Shown here piece by piece: positions 1 to 9,704 of a stretch of DNA of 64,000 nucleotides. This DNA comes from Paenibacillus sp. FSL R5-0623 (GTDB lineage Bacteria; Bacillota; Bacilli; Paenibacillales; Paenibacillaceae): assembly GCF_037974265.1 (NCBI RefSeq), contig NZ_CP150233.1, positions 62,001 through 126,000 on the forward strand, written 5' to 3'. The position numbers and the translations under genes are program-made. Position 1 is the first letter of the stretch, and each line of letters begins with the position of its first letter. The notes beneath the pieces are model-generated. The model saw only the letters and a program-made list of their open reading frames with translations. It ran no database searches and was not told where the DNA came from.

Positions 1-831
1 CTTGTCCAACGGGGTGAAAATGGCAAACACTACGCGCTAAAAATGGGATTTGATCCGGTCGATCTGCAATCGGAAGTCAATGTGCTCAAATCTTTTCAAC
101 TACAGCGTAATCATGAGGCCCTTCGGCAGAGCGGCATTCCTTCCTATCTTAAAGATGTGGATGATTATGCCGTTCGTGGCCGGGATATTCCCTTTTATGT
201 GATGCGTTACGTTAGAGGTGAGGCACTTCATCACTTTATTCGGCGTCAGGGGACAGACTGGACACTTCTTGTGGGACTTAGACTCTTGCAGAAGCTGGCA
301 CAATTGCATCAGGCGGGATGGGTGTTTGGTGATCTCAAACCTCAGAATGTGTTGGTATCCGACTATGGGCAGGTGGAATTGATCGACTACGGCGGAGTGA
401 CGTCGATTGGTCGAAGCGTCAAACAGTTCACCGAATGGTATGATCGGGGCTTCTGGAATGCAGGCAGCCGTACGGCAGATGGTACCTATGATGTATTTGC
501 ATTTGCATTATTGTTGATTCATGTTCTTGAAGCAGACGCACTCAAGGCACTGGCAGCCGAAGGATTACCGCAACTGCGAAGTGTGAATCAGCTTGTAGCG
601 CTGGTGGAGCGCAGTGAGCGACTGGGTCCTTTTCGCAATTGGACGATTCAGGCATTACGAGGTCAGTTTCGTGATGCAGGTCATGCGGCACAAGGGTGGA
701 AGGAAATGATGGCACGCCCCACGCCTCTCCGTCGTCGTTCCAAAAGTACAACACCGCGCTGGCTTAAGAACGCATTCGCTGTATCTGTGATATTACTTAT
801 TGGAGTGCTCATCTATGCACTACTTTTCTGA
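1..831 (+). CDS. yabT: YabT-like serine/threonine protein kinase, 5' end missing
   Basis: The reading frame is open from the first base, so the gene begins upstream of the window. It encodes a Hanks-type kinase domain. The ATP-binding lysine is in ALKMG (bases 40-42). The catalytic loop GDLKPQN has its Asp near base 331. The metal-binding triad region reads DYGG instead of DFG. A single hydrophobic segment (VSVILLIGVLIYALLF) ends the protein, so it is C-terminally membrane anchored. The position directly upstream of tilS-hpt-ftsH matches yabT of B. subtilis, a sporulation kinase that phosphorylates DNA-related proteins such as RecA. The family call is firm; the orthology rests on synteny and the C-terminal anchor. 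Confidence 0.85.
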   Translation, partial: LVQRGENGKHYALKMGFDPVDLQSEVNVLKSFQLQRNHEALRQSGIPSYLKDVDDYAVRGRDIPFYVMRYVRGEALHHFIRRQGTDWTLLVGLRLLQKLAQLHQAGWVFGDLKPQNVLVSDYGQVELIDYGGVTSIGRSVKQFTEWYDRGFWNAGSRTADGTYDVFAFALLLIHVLEADALKALAAEGLPQLRSVNQLVALVERSERLGPFRNWTIQALRGQFRDAGHAAQGWKEMMARPTPLRRRSKSTTPRWLKNAFAVSVILLIGVLIYALLF

Positions 832-875
832 TCTGTGAGAGTGCATATACATAACGCAAGGAATGAGGAACAGGT

Positions 876-2315
876 ATGGAGGCCTTACGCTGGAACATGC
901 TGGTGAAGAACGTGCTGGATGCAGCAGAAGAGCATCAGTTATGGGTTCCCGGGGATCGGATTGTCGTCGCAGTATCGGGCGGGCCGGACTCGGTAGCTTT
1001 TTTGCATATCATGCACGAGATCAGCATGCGGCATGTCCCGCTTGAATTAATCTGTGCCCATGTTCATCATGGTTTCCGGACCGAATCTGATGACGAAGCG
1101 GAGAAAATGATGGAACTGGCACAGCAACTTGGTATTACATTTGAATGGACCAAGGCCGATGTACCTTCATATATGGAGCTGACGGGTCAAGGACCACAGG
1201 AAGCGGCACGCAACAAGCGATATGCCTTTCTGCACGAAGTGGCTTCCAAATATAATGCGGCAAGCATCGCTTTGGCACATCATGCGGATGATCAGGCGGA
1301 GACGGTCATGCTTCATTTGCTTCGTGGAACCGGCTTGTCGGGACTCTCAGGAATGAAGTTTAAAAGACGAGAAAAAAATGTGGAACTTATTCGTCCATGC
1401 CTTCGTATAAACAAGACAGACCTTGTAGAAGCTTGTAATACCCAAGGTTTTATGTATTTCAATGATGAGAGCAACGCCTTGCGTAAATATCGGCGTAATG
1501 CCATTCGCTTGGATGTGCTTCCTTTTTTGGGGCAGTATAATGGACAACTCACGCCGTCATTGAATCGGCTTGCCGAAATTGTGGGTGATGAAGACGATTT
1601 CATGGAGCAGAGTGCATATGACACATACAGGTGTCTAGTGCAGGTGAACGGCGGAAGGCAAACCTTTGAGGTGCCTTCCTTCTTGAAGTTACATGTCGCT
1701 TTACAACGAAGGTTGATTAAACTAATATTGAATTATCTGCCTTTGGACAGTGATTTTGTCGACTTTACCCGTATAGAAACCATTCGGCACAAGGTCATGG
1801 AGACCCATGTGACGACCTGGAGCCTGGATATAGGACAGACACTCGCCTGCACTCGGGAGTATAATCTGATTTCTTTTGGCATACGGACGGACGTACAGGA
1901 TCAATCTTACGAGTATCGTCTTGCGCAATGGAGTGGAACTTATGAGCTTTCACTCACCCCAATTAACCGGTATATTCGGTTGATGACGGTGAGTCCCGAG
2001 GACTATCATGTACCGGAATCGGCGGATCAAGCCGCGTTTGATGCGGATCAACTGCTTATGCCGCTGGTTGTGCGTTCACGGTTACCTGGAGATACCATGA
2101 AAGTGATGGGATTAAACGGAAGCAAAAAGGTGAAAAATATTTTCATCGATGAGAAAATCCCCCCATCTGTCCGTCCACGTATTCCTGTGGTATGTGATGG
2201 AGCAGGTCATATCATCTGGTTACCGGGTGTTCGACGGTCCAATGTGGCTCCTGTCAGGGAGGGCACTTCCGCAATCCTGTACATGACTGTAGGCGATTCA
2301 GCGATTCAGGGGTAG
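876..2315 (+). CDS. tilS: tRNA(Ile)-lysidine synthetase
   Basis: TilS attaches lysine to C34 of the CAU-anticodon tRNA-Ile in an ATP-dependent reaction, so that it reads AUA; the enzyme is essential and cytosolic. The N-terminal PP-loop ATP-binding motif SGGPDS lies at residues 34-39. Downstream come AHHADDQAETV and a C-terminal substrate-binding domain ending near the RSNVAPV stretch. At 479 aa it has the length of Firmicute TilS. The ATG follows a GGAATGAGGAA ribosome-binding region. It lies between yabT and hpt as in B. subtilis and is probably cotranscribed with hpt, 52 bases downstream. Confidence 0.96.
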   Translation: MEALRWNMLVKNVLDAAEEHQLWVPGDRIVVAVSGGPDSVAFLHIMHEISMRHVPLELICAHVHHGFRTESDDEAEKMMELAQQLGITFEWTKADVPSYMELTGQGPQEAARNKRYAFLHEVASKYNAASIALAHHADDQAETVMLHLLRGTGLSGLSGMKFKRREKNVELIRPCLRINKTDLVEACNTQGFMYFNDESNALRKYRRNAIRLDVLPFLGQYNGQLTPSLNRLAEIVGDEDDFMEQSAYDTYRCLVQVNGGRQTFEVPSFLKLHVALQRRLIKLILNYLPLDSDFVDFTRIETIRHKVMETHVTTWSLDIGQTLACTREYNLISFGIRTDVQDQSYEYRLAQWSGTYELSLTPINRYIRLMTVSPEDYHVPESADQAAFDADQLLMPLVVRSRLPGDTMKVMGLNGSKKVKNIFIDEKIPPSVRPRIPVVCDGAGHIIWLPGVRRSNVAPVREGTSAILYMTVGDSAIQG

Positions 2316-2367
2316 TGGTTATGGTTCAGGTAAGGCTTTCATAGTATAACTTAGGAGGTTCGCACAG

Positions 2368-2907
2368 TTGCAGAACGACATTCAGGAAGTATTGATCAGT
2401 GAAGAAGAAATTCAGAGTAAAGTCAAGGAATTAGGCGCAACACTAAGTGCCGAATATGCAAATCGCAATCCTTTGGTCATTTGTGTGCTCAAGGGTGCGT
2501 TTATATTTATGGCTGATTTGGTTAAAAACATAACGGTGCCTGTTGAAATGGATTTTATGGCGGTATCCAGTTACGGCGCTTCCACCAAGTCATCAGGTGT
2601 TGTCAAAATCATTAAGGATCTGGATGTATCCGTTGAAGGACGGGAAGTTCTGATTGTCGAAGATATTATCGACAGTGGACTTACACTCAGCTATCTGATT
2701 GAACTGCTAGAAAACCGCGGTGCCGAGTCGGTGCGTGTGGTTACGCTGTTCGACAAGCCTTCAGGCCGTAAAGTTGAGTTGGAAGCTCATTACACAGGCT
2801 TTGACATTCCTGATGCGTTCATCGTTGGTTACGGTTTGGATTTTGCGGAGAAGTACCGGAACCTACCCTATATCGGGATTTTGAAGCCGGAAGTCTATAG
2901 TAGCTAA
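2368..2907 (+). CDS. hpt: hypoxanthine-guanine phosphoribosyltransferase
   Basis: This purine salvage enzyme joins hypoxanthine or guanine to PRPP to make IMP or GMP. The PRPP-binding signature [10 protein letters not shown] is at residues 97-106, and the length (179 aa) is normal for the type I PRTase family. Translation starts at TTG 2368, seven bases after a strong TAGGAGG; no ATG competes. The gene sits between tilS and ftsH, the order conserved across Bacillales, where TilS and HprT are reported to act together on ftsH expression. The salvage role fits guaB elsewhere in the window. Confidence 0.96.
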   Translation: MQNDIQEVLISEEEIQSKVKELGATLSAEYANRNPLVICVLKGAFIFMADLVKNITVPVEMDFMAVSSYGASTKSSGVVKIIKDLDVSVEGREVLIVEDIIDSGLTLSYLIELLENRGAESVRVVTLFDKPSGRKVELEAHYTGFDIPDAFIVGYGLDFAEKYRNLPYIGILKPEVYSS

Positions 2908-3007
2908 TATCCTGCCCGACCCAAGCCTTGAGCTGTTCTTGGCTTCTGTTGAGAAGCCATGTCGGGCTATGTTAAAATAATTAAAGTGTCTCGAGAGGAG
3001 GTAGGGG

Positions 3008-5053
3008 ATGAATCGGTTCATCCGGAATTCTGGTTTTTATTTGATTCTTTTTTTAGTTGTGGTGGGGATAGTCCAGTTCGTCAGCAATGGCGGCGAAGCC
3101 ACCGATAATCCTAGATATGATCAGTTGCGTGCAGCGATCAAAGCCAACAATGTCTCTGAATTGACGGTTCAATTCAACGGTCAAACGTATCTCGTGACCG
3201 GTCAATACAAGAAGGCACCTGATGGCGCCAAATCAGAAAATTTCTCAACGTATATTCCTCCTACGGATGAGGCAATTAGTGAGCTTGTAGCTGCAAGTGA
3301 AACTAACAATTTCCAATATCATCAGGAGCCAATGAAAGGTGACAGCATCTGGTTGACGTTGCTGACTTCCTTTATTCCTTTGATCATTATGTTCCTGCTG
3401 TTCTTCTTCCTGTTTAATCAGGCTCAAGGCGGCGGCGGTAAAGTAATGAACTTTGGTAAAAGCCGTGCTCGTCTCTACAACGAAGAGAAGAAGCGGGTTA
3501 CATTTGAAGATGTTGCGGGTGCTGACGAAGAGAAACAGGAACTTGTTGAGGTTGTAGACTTCCTCAAGGACCCTCGGAAATTCGCAGCAGTAGGTGCTCG
3601 GATTCCTAAGGGCGTATTGCTCGTAGGGCCTCCAGGTACTGGTAAAACGTTGCTCGCTCGTGCCGTAGCCGGTGAAGCGGGTGTACCATTCTTCACTATT
3701 TCAGGTTCCGACTTCGTGGAAATGTTTGTCGGTGTCGGTGCATCACGTGTACGTGATTTGTTTGAAAATGCGAAGAAAAATGCCCCATGTATCATCTTTA
3801 TCGATGAGATTGATGCTGTAGGACGTCAGCGTGGTGCTGGTCTCGGTGGTGGTCACGATGAACGTGAACAGACACTCAACCAGTTGCTCGTTGAGATGGA
3901 CGGATTCGGAGTTAACGAAGGTATTATCATCATAGCCGCAACAAACCGTGCAGATATTTTGGACCCTGCCTTGCTGCGTCCAGGACGTTTTGACCGTCAA
4001 ATTACGGTTGACCGCCCTGATGTAAGAGGTCGTGAAGCTGTCCTGAAAGTACATTCCCGTAATAAACCGCTGACCAAAGATGTGAAGATGGATATTATCG
4101 CGAAGCGTACAACAGGTTTCTCTGGTGCGGATTTGGAGAATCTCTTGAACGAAGCGGCATTGCTTGCAGCGCGTCGTAACCGTAAAGATATTTCCATGAA
4201 GGAAGTTGACGAAGCGATTGACCGTGTCATCGTTGGTACGGAGAAGAAAAGCCGTGTCATCAGTGATCGCGAGAAACGAATCGTTGCTTATCACGAAGCA
4301 GGTCATACCATTGTAGGATACTTCCTCGAACATGCTGATATGGTACATAAAGTGACCATTATTCCGCGCGGACGTGCGGGTGGATATGTAATCATGTTGC
4401 CAAAAGAAGACCGTATGCTGGTTACCAAGCAGGAACTGCTGGATAAAGTAACCGGACTTCTCGGGGGTCGTGTAGCTGAAGAATTGTTCATCGGAGAAAT
4501 TGGTACTGGTGCATACAGTGACTTCCAGCAAGCGACAGGTATTGTTCGCAGCATGGTTATGGAATACGGTATGAGTGAGAAATTGGGACCTATGCAATTC
4601 GGAAGTTCACAAGGACAGGTATTCCTTGGTCGGGATATCGGTCATGAACAGAATTACTCGGATTCCATTGCTTACGAGATTGATCAGGAAATGCAACGCT
4701 TTATCAATGACTGTTATGAGAAGTGTAAGGACTTGCTTGTTAAACATTCAAAAGAGATGCACCTGATCGCTCAAACTTTGCTTGAGGTTGAGACATTGGA
4801 AATGGATCAGATCAAGCAATTGATCGAAACAGGTTCTTTGACTCCAAAAGCAGAGAATGACAATGATGGTGAAGGCACACCAACTGAAGGCGGAGAACCA
4901 ATCATCGACACTATCGGTGATGTGCGTGTTCGTATTCAAGGTAAAGATGAAACGCCTGAACCGCCAGCCGGAGATATTCCAAACGAAGCTCCGAATCTGG
5001 AAAAGGGTAATAACAATAACCCGGATGATGGCGGAACGAAGCCAACGTCTTAA
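3008..5053 (+). CDS. ftsH: ATP-dependent zinc metalloprotease FtsH
   Basis: FtsH is a membrane-anchored AAA+ protease that degrades misfolded and regulatory proteins at the inner face of the membrane. Transmembrane segments lie near residues 9-27 and 116-137. Walker A GPPGTGKT is at 207-214, the second region of homology follows with RPGRFDRQI, and the zinc site HEAGH is near residue 430. At 681 aa it is longer than B. subtilis FtsH. The excess is a polar, Asn/Gly/Pro/Glu-rich C-terminal tail of about 60 residues that is unlikely to fold. The ATG at 3008 follows GAGGAGGTAGGGG. A terminator follows at 5091. Confidence 0.97.
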   Translation: MNRFIRNSGFYLILFLVVVGIVQFVSNGGEATDNPRYDQLRAAIKANNVSELTVQFNGQTYLVTGQYKKAPDGAKSENFSTYIPPTDEAISELVAASETNNFQYHQEPMKGDSIWLTLLTSFIPLIIMFLLFFFLFNQAQGGGGKVMNFGKSRARLYNEEKKRVTFEDVAGADEEKQELVEVVDFLKDPRKFAAVGARIPKGVLLVGPPGTGKTLLARAVAGEAGVPFFTISGSDFVEMFVGVGASRVRDLFENAKKNAPCIIFIDEIDAVGRQRGAGLGGGHDEREQTLNQLLVEMDGFGVNEGIIIIAATNRADILDPALLRPGRFDRQITVDRPDVRGREAVLKVHSRNKPLTKDVKMDIIAKRTTGFSGADLENLLNEAALLAARRNRKDISMKEVDEAIDRVIVGTEKKSRVISDREKRIVAYHEAGHTIVGYFLEHADMVHKVTIIPRGRAGGYVIMLPKEDRMLVTKQELLDKVTGLLGGRVAEELFIGEIGTGAYSDFQQATGIVRSMVMEYGMSEKLGPMQFGSSQGQVFLGRDIGHEQNYSDSIAYEIDQEMQRFINDCYEKCKDLLVKHSKEMHLIAQTLLEVETLEMDQIKQLIETGSLTPKAENDNDGEGTPTEGGEPIIDTIGDVRVRIQGKDETPEPPAGDIPNEAPNLEKGNNNNPDDGGTKPTS

Positions 5054-5090
5054 TGCACAATACATCTGGCTATGATAGCAGGTGAAATCA

Positions 5091-5118
5091 AGAGAGCCCT
5101 AGAGGCTCTCTTTTTTTT
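5091..5118 (+). terminator. intrinsic terminator of ftsH
   Basis: An 8-bp perfect stem (AGAGAGCC / GGCTCTCT) with a 5-base loop is followed directly by eight T. It closes the tilS-hpt-ftsH transcription unit. Confidence 0.9.
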
Positions 5119-5192
5119 ATCCATTATTTTAAAAGAGGATAGATAAAGATAAACGGGAGTTAGATGGCGAACCAGTTAGCAAACAGGTGGTT

Positions 5193-5330
5193 ACAGCGCT
5201 GTTCCGGGCCTTTTTCATTTATTGACAGAGTCGTGAACGTTGTGTAAATTAGTTGTTAAACCGCTTGTGATTCGTTTCTCAAGCGAAGATAACGACTTAG
5301 GTTAGCCCACGAAACAGCGCATGACGCTGT
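5193..5330 (+). promoter_or_regulatory. nadABC promoter region with two related palindromes
   Basis: A sigma-A promoter TTGACA (5222-5227), 17-bp spacer, TAAATT (5245-5250) lies about 100 bases ahead of nadA. It is bracketed by the palindrome ACAGCGCTGT (5193-5202) upstream and the interrupted palindrome ACAGCG-catga-CGCTGT (5314-5330) in the leader. The same half-site on both sides of a biosynthetic promoter suggests a repressor, possibly NAD-responsive. That link is inference; no regulator gene is adjacent. Confidence 0.6.
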
Positions 5331-5353
5331 CCCGATAAAGGAGAGGATCACAG

Positions 5354-6292
5354 GTGGAAGCTCTGGCTTTAGAGCGCAAGGCTGAGATGAACCGCGAGCT
5401 GCGTGAGCGGCTTATGGTGTTGAAGAAGGAACGTAATGCCATTATTCTTGCCCATTATTATCAACGTGACGAAGTACAGGAGGTTGCCGACTTCCGTGGA
5501 GATTCGTTTCTGTTAGCCCAGAAGGCAGCACAAACAGATGCGGATGTGATTGTTTTCTGTGGTGTTCATTTTATGGGTGAAAGCGCTAAAATTCTTGCGC
5601 CAAATAAAACAGTTATTATCCCGGACGAGCGTGCGGGCTGCCCAATGGCAGATATGGTGAATGTGGATGGACTACGCAAATTGAAAGCACAACATCCTAA
5701 TGCCAAGGTGGTTACGTATATCAATTCCTCGGCAGAGATCAAGGCAGAAACTGACATCTGTTGTACATCGGCGAACGCAGTCCGGGTTATTCAATCGGTG
5801 GATTCCGACGAGATTATCTGGGTACCGGATAAAAACCTGGGACATTATGTGCAGCAGCATACAGACAAGAAAATGATTATCTGGGAAGGTTACTGCAACA
5901 CTCACGATATGCTTACAGTCAAAGATGTGGTGGAGATGAGAGCCAAGCATCCAAATGCAGAGTTTGTTGTCCATCCAGAGTGTCGCCCTGAGGTTGTGGA
6001 AATGGGTGATTTTGTAGGCAGCACAACAGCTATTCTGGAGTATTGCAAAAATTCATCAGCGAAGGAATTTATCGTAGGTACCGAAGATGGTACAGGATAT
6101 CAGCTTCGTCTGGATAGTCCGGATAAACAGTTCCACTTTGCTACCAAGTTCCTCGTATGTCCCAACATGAAGGTAAACAACTTGAAGAAACTGGTGAAAT
6201 GCCTGGAAACGATGAAGCCACAAATCTACGTTCCACCGGCCGTTGCCGACAAAGCCAGAGAATCACTAGAGCGCATGTTGTTGGTAAAGTAG
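5354..6292 (+). CDS. nadA: quinolinate synthase A
   Basis: NadA condenses iminoaspartate (from NadB) with dihydroxyacetone phosphate to quinolinate, the second step of de novo NAD synthesis, using an oxygen-sensitive [4Fe-4S] cluster. Conserved features visible are AHYYQRDEVQ near the N-terminus, and cysteines in VFCGVHFMGE, ICCTSANAV and VHPECRPEV that can supply the cluster ligands. The 312-aa length is of the usual NadA size. The start is GTG 5354 after GGAGAGGATCA. It is the first gene of nadA-nadB-nadC, placed between ftsH and coaX, which are neighbours in B. subtilis. Confidence 0.95.
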   Translation: MEALALERKAEMNRELRERLMVLKKERNAIILAHYYQRDEVQEVADFRGDSFLLAQKAAQTDADVIVFCGVHFMGESAKILAPNKTVIIPDERAGCPMADMVNVDGLRKLKAQHPNAKVVTYINSSAEIKAETDICCTSANAVRVIQSVDSDEIIWVPDKNLGHYVQQHTDKKMIIWEGYCNTHDMLTVKDVVEMRAKHPNAEFVVHPECRPEVVEMGDFVGSTTAILEYCKNSSAKEFIVGTEDGTGYQLRLDSPDKQFHFATKFLVCPNMKVNNLKKLVKCLETMKPQIYVPPAVADKARESLERMLLVK

Positions 6293-6327
6293 GATGCGCT
6301 ACTCTTGCTCCAAGACAGGTGAATAAC

Positions 6328-7962
6328 ATGATACCGCAATATTTAGTTGATTTTGATCTGTCTGCGCTACCCACGGTAGAGACGGATGTACTGGTTATAG
6401 GCTCAGGGATTGCTGGTTTGTTTACTGCCATTAAGGCAAGTGAACAACAACGTGTATTAATGATCACTAAGAAGTCATTACTTGAAAGTAACACCAGATA
6501 TGCGCAGGGAGGCATCGCTGCGGTTATTGCTGAGGATGATTCACCTGCTTACCACTTGCAAGACACACTTGTAGCAGGAGCGGGCTTATGCCGCTCCGAA
6601 GCGGTAGAGGTATTGGTGAATGAGGGTCCGGACGGAGTGAAGGAACTGATTCGTTTGGGTACTTTATTTGATCTGGAGAACGGCGAGTTGGCGTTGACGC
6701 AGGAAGGTGCGCATAGCCACCGCCGTATTTTGCATGCCAACGGAGATGCAACGGGATATGAGATTGTACGTGCGCTTGCTGTTGAAGTGAATGAGCATCC
6801 CGGGATTGAAGTATGGGATGAGCATTTTGTTGTTGACCTGATTACAGATCGAGGGGAATGCATTGGCGCTCTGGTTCAGAAGGATGACGGATCGCAAGTG
6901 TTTGTGAAGGCACAGGCAACCGTTCTTTGCTCTGGTGGGGCAGGACAACTGTACCGATACACGACGAATCCGGATGTAGCTACTGCCGATGGTGTAGCCA
7001 TGGCTTATCGGGCTGGGGCTATTGTTCGTGACATGGAATTTATCCAATTCCACCCCACCTCTCTTTGTTACCCTGGGGCCCCGCGCTTCCTTGTGTCAGA
7101 AGCCGTACGTGGCGAAGGAGCATATTTGCGCAATGTGAAGGGTGAGCGCTTCATGGATCGTTATCATGTCCAGCTTGAACTGGCCCCACGCGATATCGTG
7201 GCACGAGCGATTGTTAGTGAGATGGAGTCCACCAACAGTACCTTTGTGTACTTGGACATTACACATGAACAGCCAGAGATGATCAAGCATCGGTTCCCTA
7301 CCATATATGAGACTTGTATGCGTTATGGATTAGACATGACAACGGACTGGATTCCGGTTGCACCTGCTGCCCATTACATGATGGGTGGAGTGAAAACGGA
7401 TTTAAGTGGAGAGAGCAGCATCTCCCGATTATTTGCTTGTGGCGAGGTGTCTTCTACAGGAGTGCATGGAGCCAACCGTCTGGCAAGCAACTCCTTGTCA
7501 GAAGCGATTGTATTTGGGCGGAGAATTGTTGATCGTATTCAATCTCTACCTGCGCTTGGTTTATTACAAGCAAGAGGGGCTGCGCCTTCATCTGTGGACA
7601 TGAATAACATGAATAGCAAGATCATGAAAGAGCAAAAACCTATATCTGAAAGACGTTTACGACTACAGAAAATGATGGTTCGTCAGGTAGGCTTGCGCCG
7701 GAATGGTGAGGACCTGCAGAAGGCCATGGACAAGCTGCAACAGGAATTGCAATTTTTTGATCAGACACTCACTCATAAGGAAGAGTTGGAGTATGCCAAC
7801 CTTCTGACCTGTGCCTGGTTAGTTACCAGCGGGGCATTACACCGCGAGGAGAGTCGGGGGGCTCACTATCGTGAGGATTTCCCGGCGCGTGATGATATCG
7901 TGTGGCAGAAGCATAGTCTGCAGCAGCGAGAACAAGCGATTGTGGAGGAATTGATGTCATGA
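6328..7962 (+). CDS. nadB: L-aspartate oxidase
   Basis: NadB is the FAD-dependent oxidase that turns L-aspartate into iminoaspartate for NadA. The dinucleotide-binding motif VIGSGIAGL lies about 25 residues from the start. The flavoprotein signatures NTRYAQGGIAA and GEVSSTGVHGANRLASNSL follow, with a C-terminal helical domain. The frame is open further upstream into nadA, but ATG 6328 is chosen. It follows AGGTGA, and the encoded 544 aa then begins like other NadB proteins. It overlaps nadC by four bases (ATGA), so the two are translationally coupled. Confidence 0.94.
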   Translation: MIPQYLVDFDLSALPTVETDVLVIGSGIAGLFTAIKASEQQRVLMITKKSLLESNTRYAQGGIAAVIAEDDSPAYHLQDTLVAGAGLCRSEAVEVLVNEGPDGVKELIRLGTLFDLENGELALTQEGAHSHRRILHANGDATGYEIVRALAVEVNEHPGIEVWDEHFVVDLITDRGECIGALVQKDDGSQVFVKAQATVLCSGGAGQLYRYTTNPDVATADGVAMAYRAGAIVRDMEFIQFHPTSLCYPGAPRFLVSEAVRGEGAYLRNVKGERFMDRYHVQLELAPRDIVARAIVSEMESTNSTFVYLDITHEQPEMIKHRFPTIYETCMRYGLDMTTDWIPVAPAAHYMMGGVKTDLSGESSISRLFACGEVSSTGVHGANRLASNSLSEAIVFGRRIVDRIQSLPALGLLQARGAAPSSVDMNNMNSKIMKEQKPISERRLRLQKMMVRQVGLRRNGEDLQKAMDKLQQELQFFDQTLTHKEELEYANLLTCAWLVTSGALHREESRGAHYREDFPARDDIVWQKHSLQQREQAIVEELMS

Positions 7963-8825
7963 TACTGAATGGATATAATGAAGGGCTTATCGAATCAATC
8001 AAAAACTGGCTTCGTGAAGATGTTGGTGCAGGTGACGTCACAACAAATGTGACGATCCCGGCAGGCAACCAATCCAAGGCCATTATACACGCCAAAGACA
8101 ATGGTATTATTGCAGGCATGATCGTAGCTGAACTTGTATTTCAAGTCGTTGATCCTGATCTTGTATTTACACCGAAGGTAACAGACGGCGACAAGGTTGC
8201 CCATGGCACGATTTTGGCCGAGGTAGAGGGAAGTACACATTCACTGCTTACGGGGGAACGACTGGCACTTAACTTGCTGCAACGTATGTCCGGAATAGCT
8301 ACGCGTACGCGTGCCTACGTGGATGTGCTGGATGGTCTTGAGACCAGGCTCGTGGATACACGTAAGACAACGCCGGGCCACCGATTACTTGAGAAATATG
8401 CGGTGCGCGTGGGTGGCGGAGCGAATCATCGATTTGGACTGTACGATGCCGTTATGATTAAGGATAACCACATCAAGGGTGCAGGCGGAATCACCGAGGC
8501 GGTACAGCGTGCGCGAACCGTTATCCCACATACGATGACGATTGAAGTAGAGACTGAAAATCTGGAGCAGGTGAGAGAAGCCTTGCAAGCCGGGGCAGAT
8601 ATCATTATGCTGGATAACATGCATCCAGAGCGGATGCGTGAAGCAGTTGAACTTATTCGTGAACAGGCTCCTCATGTGAAGGTTGAAGCATCCGGTAACG
8701 TGTCTCTTCAGACCATTCGTGGTATTGCAGAGAGTGGTGTGGATGTAATTTCGGTTGGCAGGTTAACCTATTCCTTTGAGAGCCTGGATATTAGTCTGGA
8801 TTTAAATGAAAAGAAAGAGGGGTGA
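7959..8825 (+). CDS. nadC: nicotinate-nucleotide pyrophosphorylase (carboxylating)
   Basis: NadC (quinolinate phosphoribosyltransferase) converts quinolinate and PRPP into nicotinate mononucleotide with loss of CO2. Typical motifs are LREDVGAGDVTT near the N-terminus, DTRKTTPGHR for phosphoribosyl binding, and KDNHI followed by VEVET and EASGNV in the barrel. The 288-aa length is standard. The start ATG overlaps the nadB stop. It completes the de novo pathway started by the two genes before it; coaX begins six bases after its end. Confidence 0.95.
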   Translation: MILNGYNEGLIESIKNWLREDVGAGDVTTNVTIPAGNQSKAIIHAKDNGIIAGMIVAELVFQVVDPDLVFTPKVTDGDKVAHGTILAEVEGSTHSLLTGERLALNLLQRMSGIATRTRAYVDVLDGLETRLVDTRKTTPGHRLLEKYAVRVGGGANHRFGLYDAVMIKDNHIKGAGGITEAVQRARTVIPHTMTIEVETENLEQVREALQAGADIIMLDNMHPERMREAVELIREQAPHVKVEASGNVSLQTIRGIAESGVDVISVGRLTYSFESLDISLDLNEKKEG

Positions 8826-8831
8826 ACCTCT

Positions 8832-9602
8832 TTGATTCTAGTTGTAGACGTGGGGAACAGCAATATGGTGCTCGGCGTATATCAAGGCCGGGAATTGCTG
8901 CACCACTTTCGTCTGAGTACATCACGTCAGTCAACAGTGGATGAATACGGCGTATTGATTTATAATTTATTTCATATGTCCGGCATCAGGGCAAGTGACA
9001 TCGAAGGTGTCATCATCTCATCTGTGGTTCCGCCACTGGTGAATGTAATCGAAGCGATGTGTGAGAAGTATGTAGGCAAAAAAGCTTTGCTCGTTGGGCC
9101 TGGTATCAAAACTGGCTTGAACCTGCGATACGAGAACCCTCGTGAAGTGGGTGCAGATCGTATTGTTAATGCAGTGGCAGCCGTTGAGAAGTATGGCGGC
9201 CCTCTCGTCGTGGTCGATTTCGGTACTGCAACGACTTTTGACTGTATTGACGAGAAAGGTCACTACCTGGGGGGAGCTATTGTACCTGGCATTCAGATTG
9301 CCACTGAAGCGCTCTATGAGCGGGCATCCAAGTTGCCTCGTATAGAGCTGGAGAAACCTAAAAAGGTCATTGGCCGTAATACTATTCATGCCATGCAAGC
9401 GGGTATTATATTTGGCTATGCAGGCCAGGTAGATGGTATTGTAGAACGTATTCGCGAGGAGATGGGAGCGCAGCCCCGAGTTATCGCGACGGGTGGTCTC
9501 GCTACACTTATCGCAGAAGAAACCCGTAGTATAGAGGAAGTTGATCCGCTGCTTACGCTTGAAGGGCTGCGTATTATATATGAGCGGAACCGAGAAAGGT
9601 GA
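8832..9602 (+). CDS. coaX: type III pantothenate kinase
   Basis: CoaX phosphorylates pantothenate, the first committed step of coenzyme A synthesis, and belongs to the acetate kinase-like (ASKHA) fold. The phosphate-binding motif [12 protein letters not shown] is at the very N-terminus, and [11 protein letters not shown] and [11 protein letters not shown] follow. The start is TTG 8832 after AGAGGGGTGA, immediately behind nadC. The family is K+-dependent and resists feedback by CoA. Synteny with hslO and cysK downstream matches B. subtilis. Confidence 0.95.
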   Translation: MILVVDVGNSNMVLGVYQGRELLHHFRLSTSRQSTVDEYGVLIYNLFHMSGIRASDIEGVIISSVVPPLVNVIEAMCEKYVGKKALLVGPGIKTGLNLRYENPREVGADRIVNAVAAVEKYGGPLVVVDFGTATTFDCIDEKGHYLGGAIVPGIQIATEALYERASKLPRIELEKPKKVIGRNTIHAMQAGIIFGYAGQVDGIVERIREEMGAQPRVIATGGLATLIAEETRSIEEVDPLLTLEGLRIIYERNRER

Positions 9603-9704
9603 GCATAGTGACGGCATACAGCGGGCTGAGATTACAGCTTAAATGTTGTGCCGTTTTTCTGTGTTAATACTATTATGGCGATACGCCAAAGGAGGCTGAA
9701 TGAC

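Noticed and set aside
3743..4597. 284-codon open frame on the minus strand inside ftsH
   Set aside because: It mirrors ftsH codons, is rich in Thr/Cys/Phe/His of no sensible protein type and has no ribosome-binding site. ftsH is certain.
6157..6327. Extended N-terminus of NadB overlapping nadA
   Set aside because: The added 57 residues are not like NadB, and ATG 6328 follows AGGTGA with the FAD motif at the usual distance.
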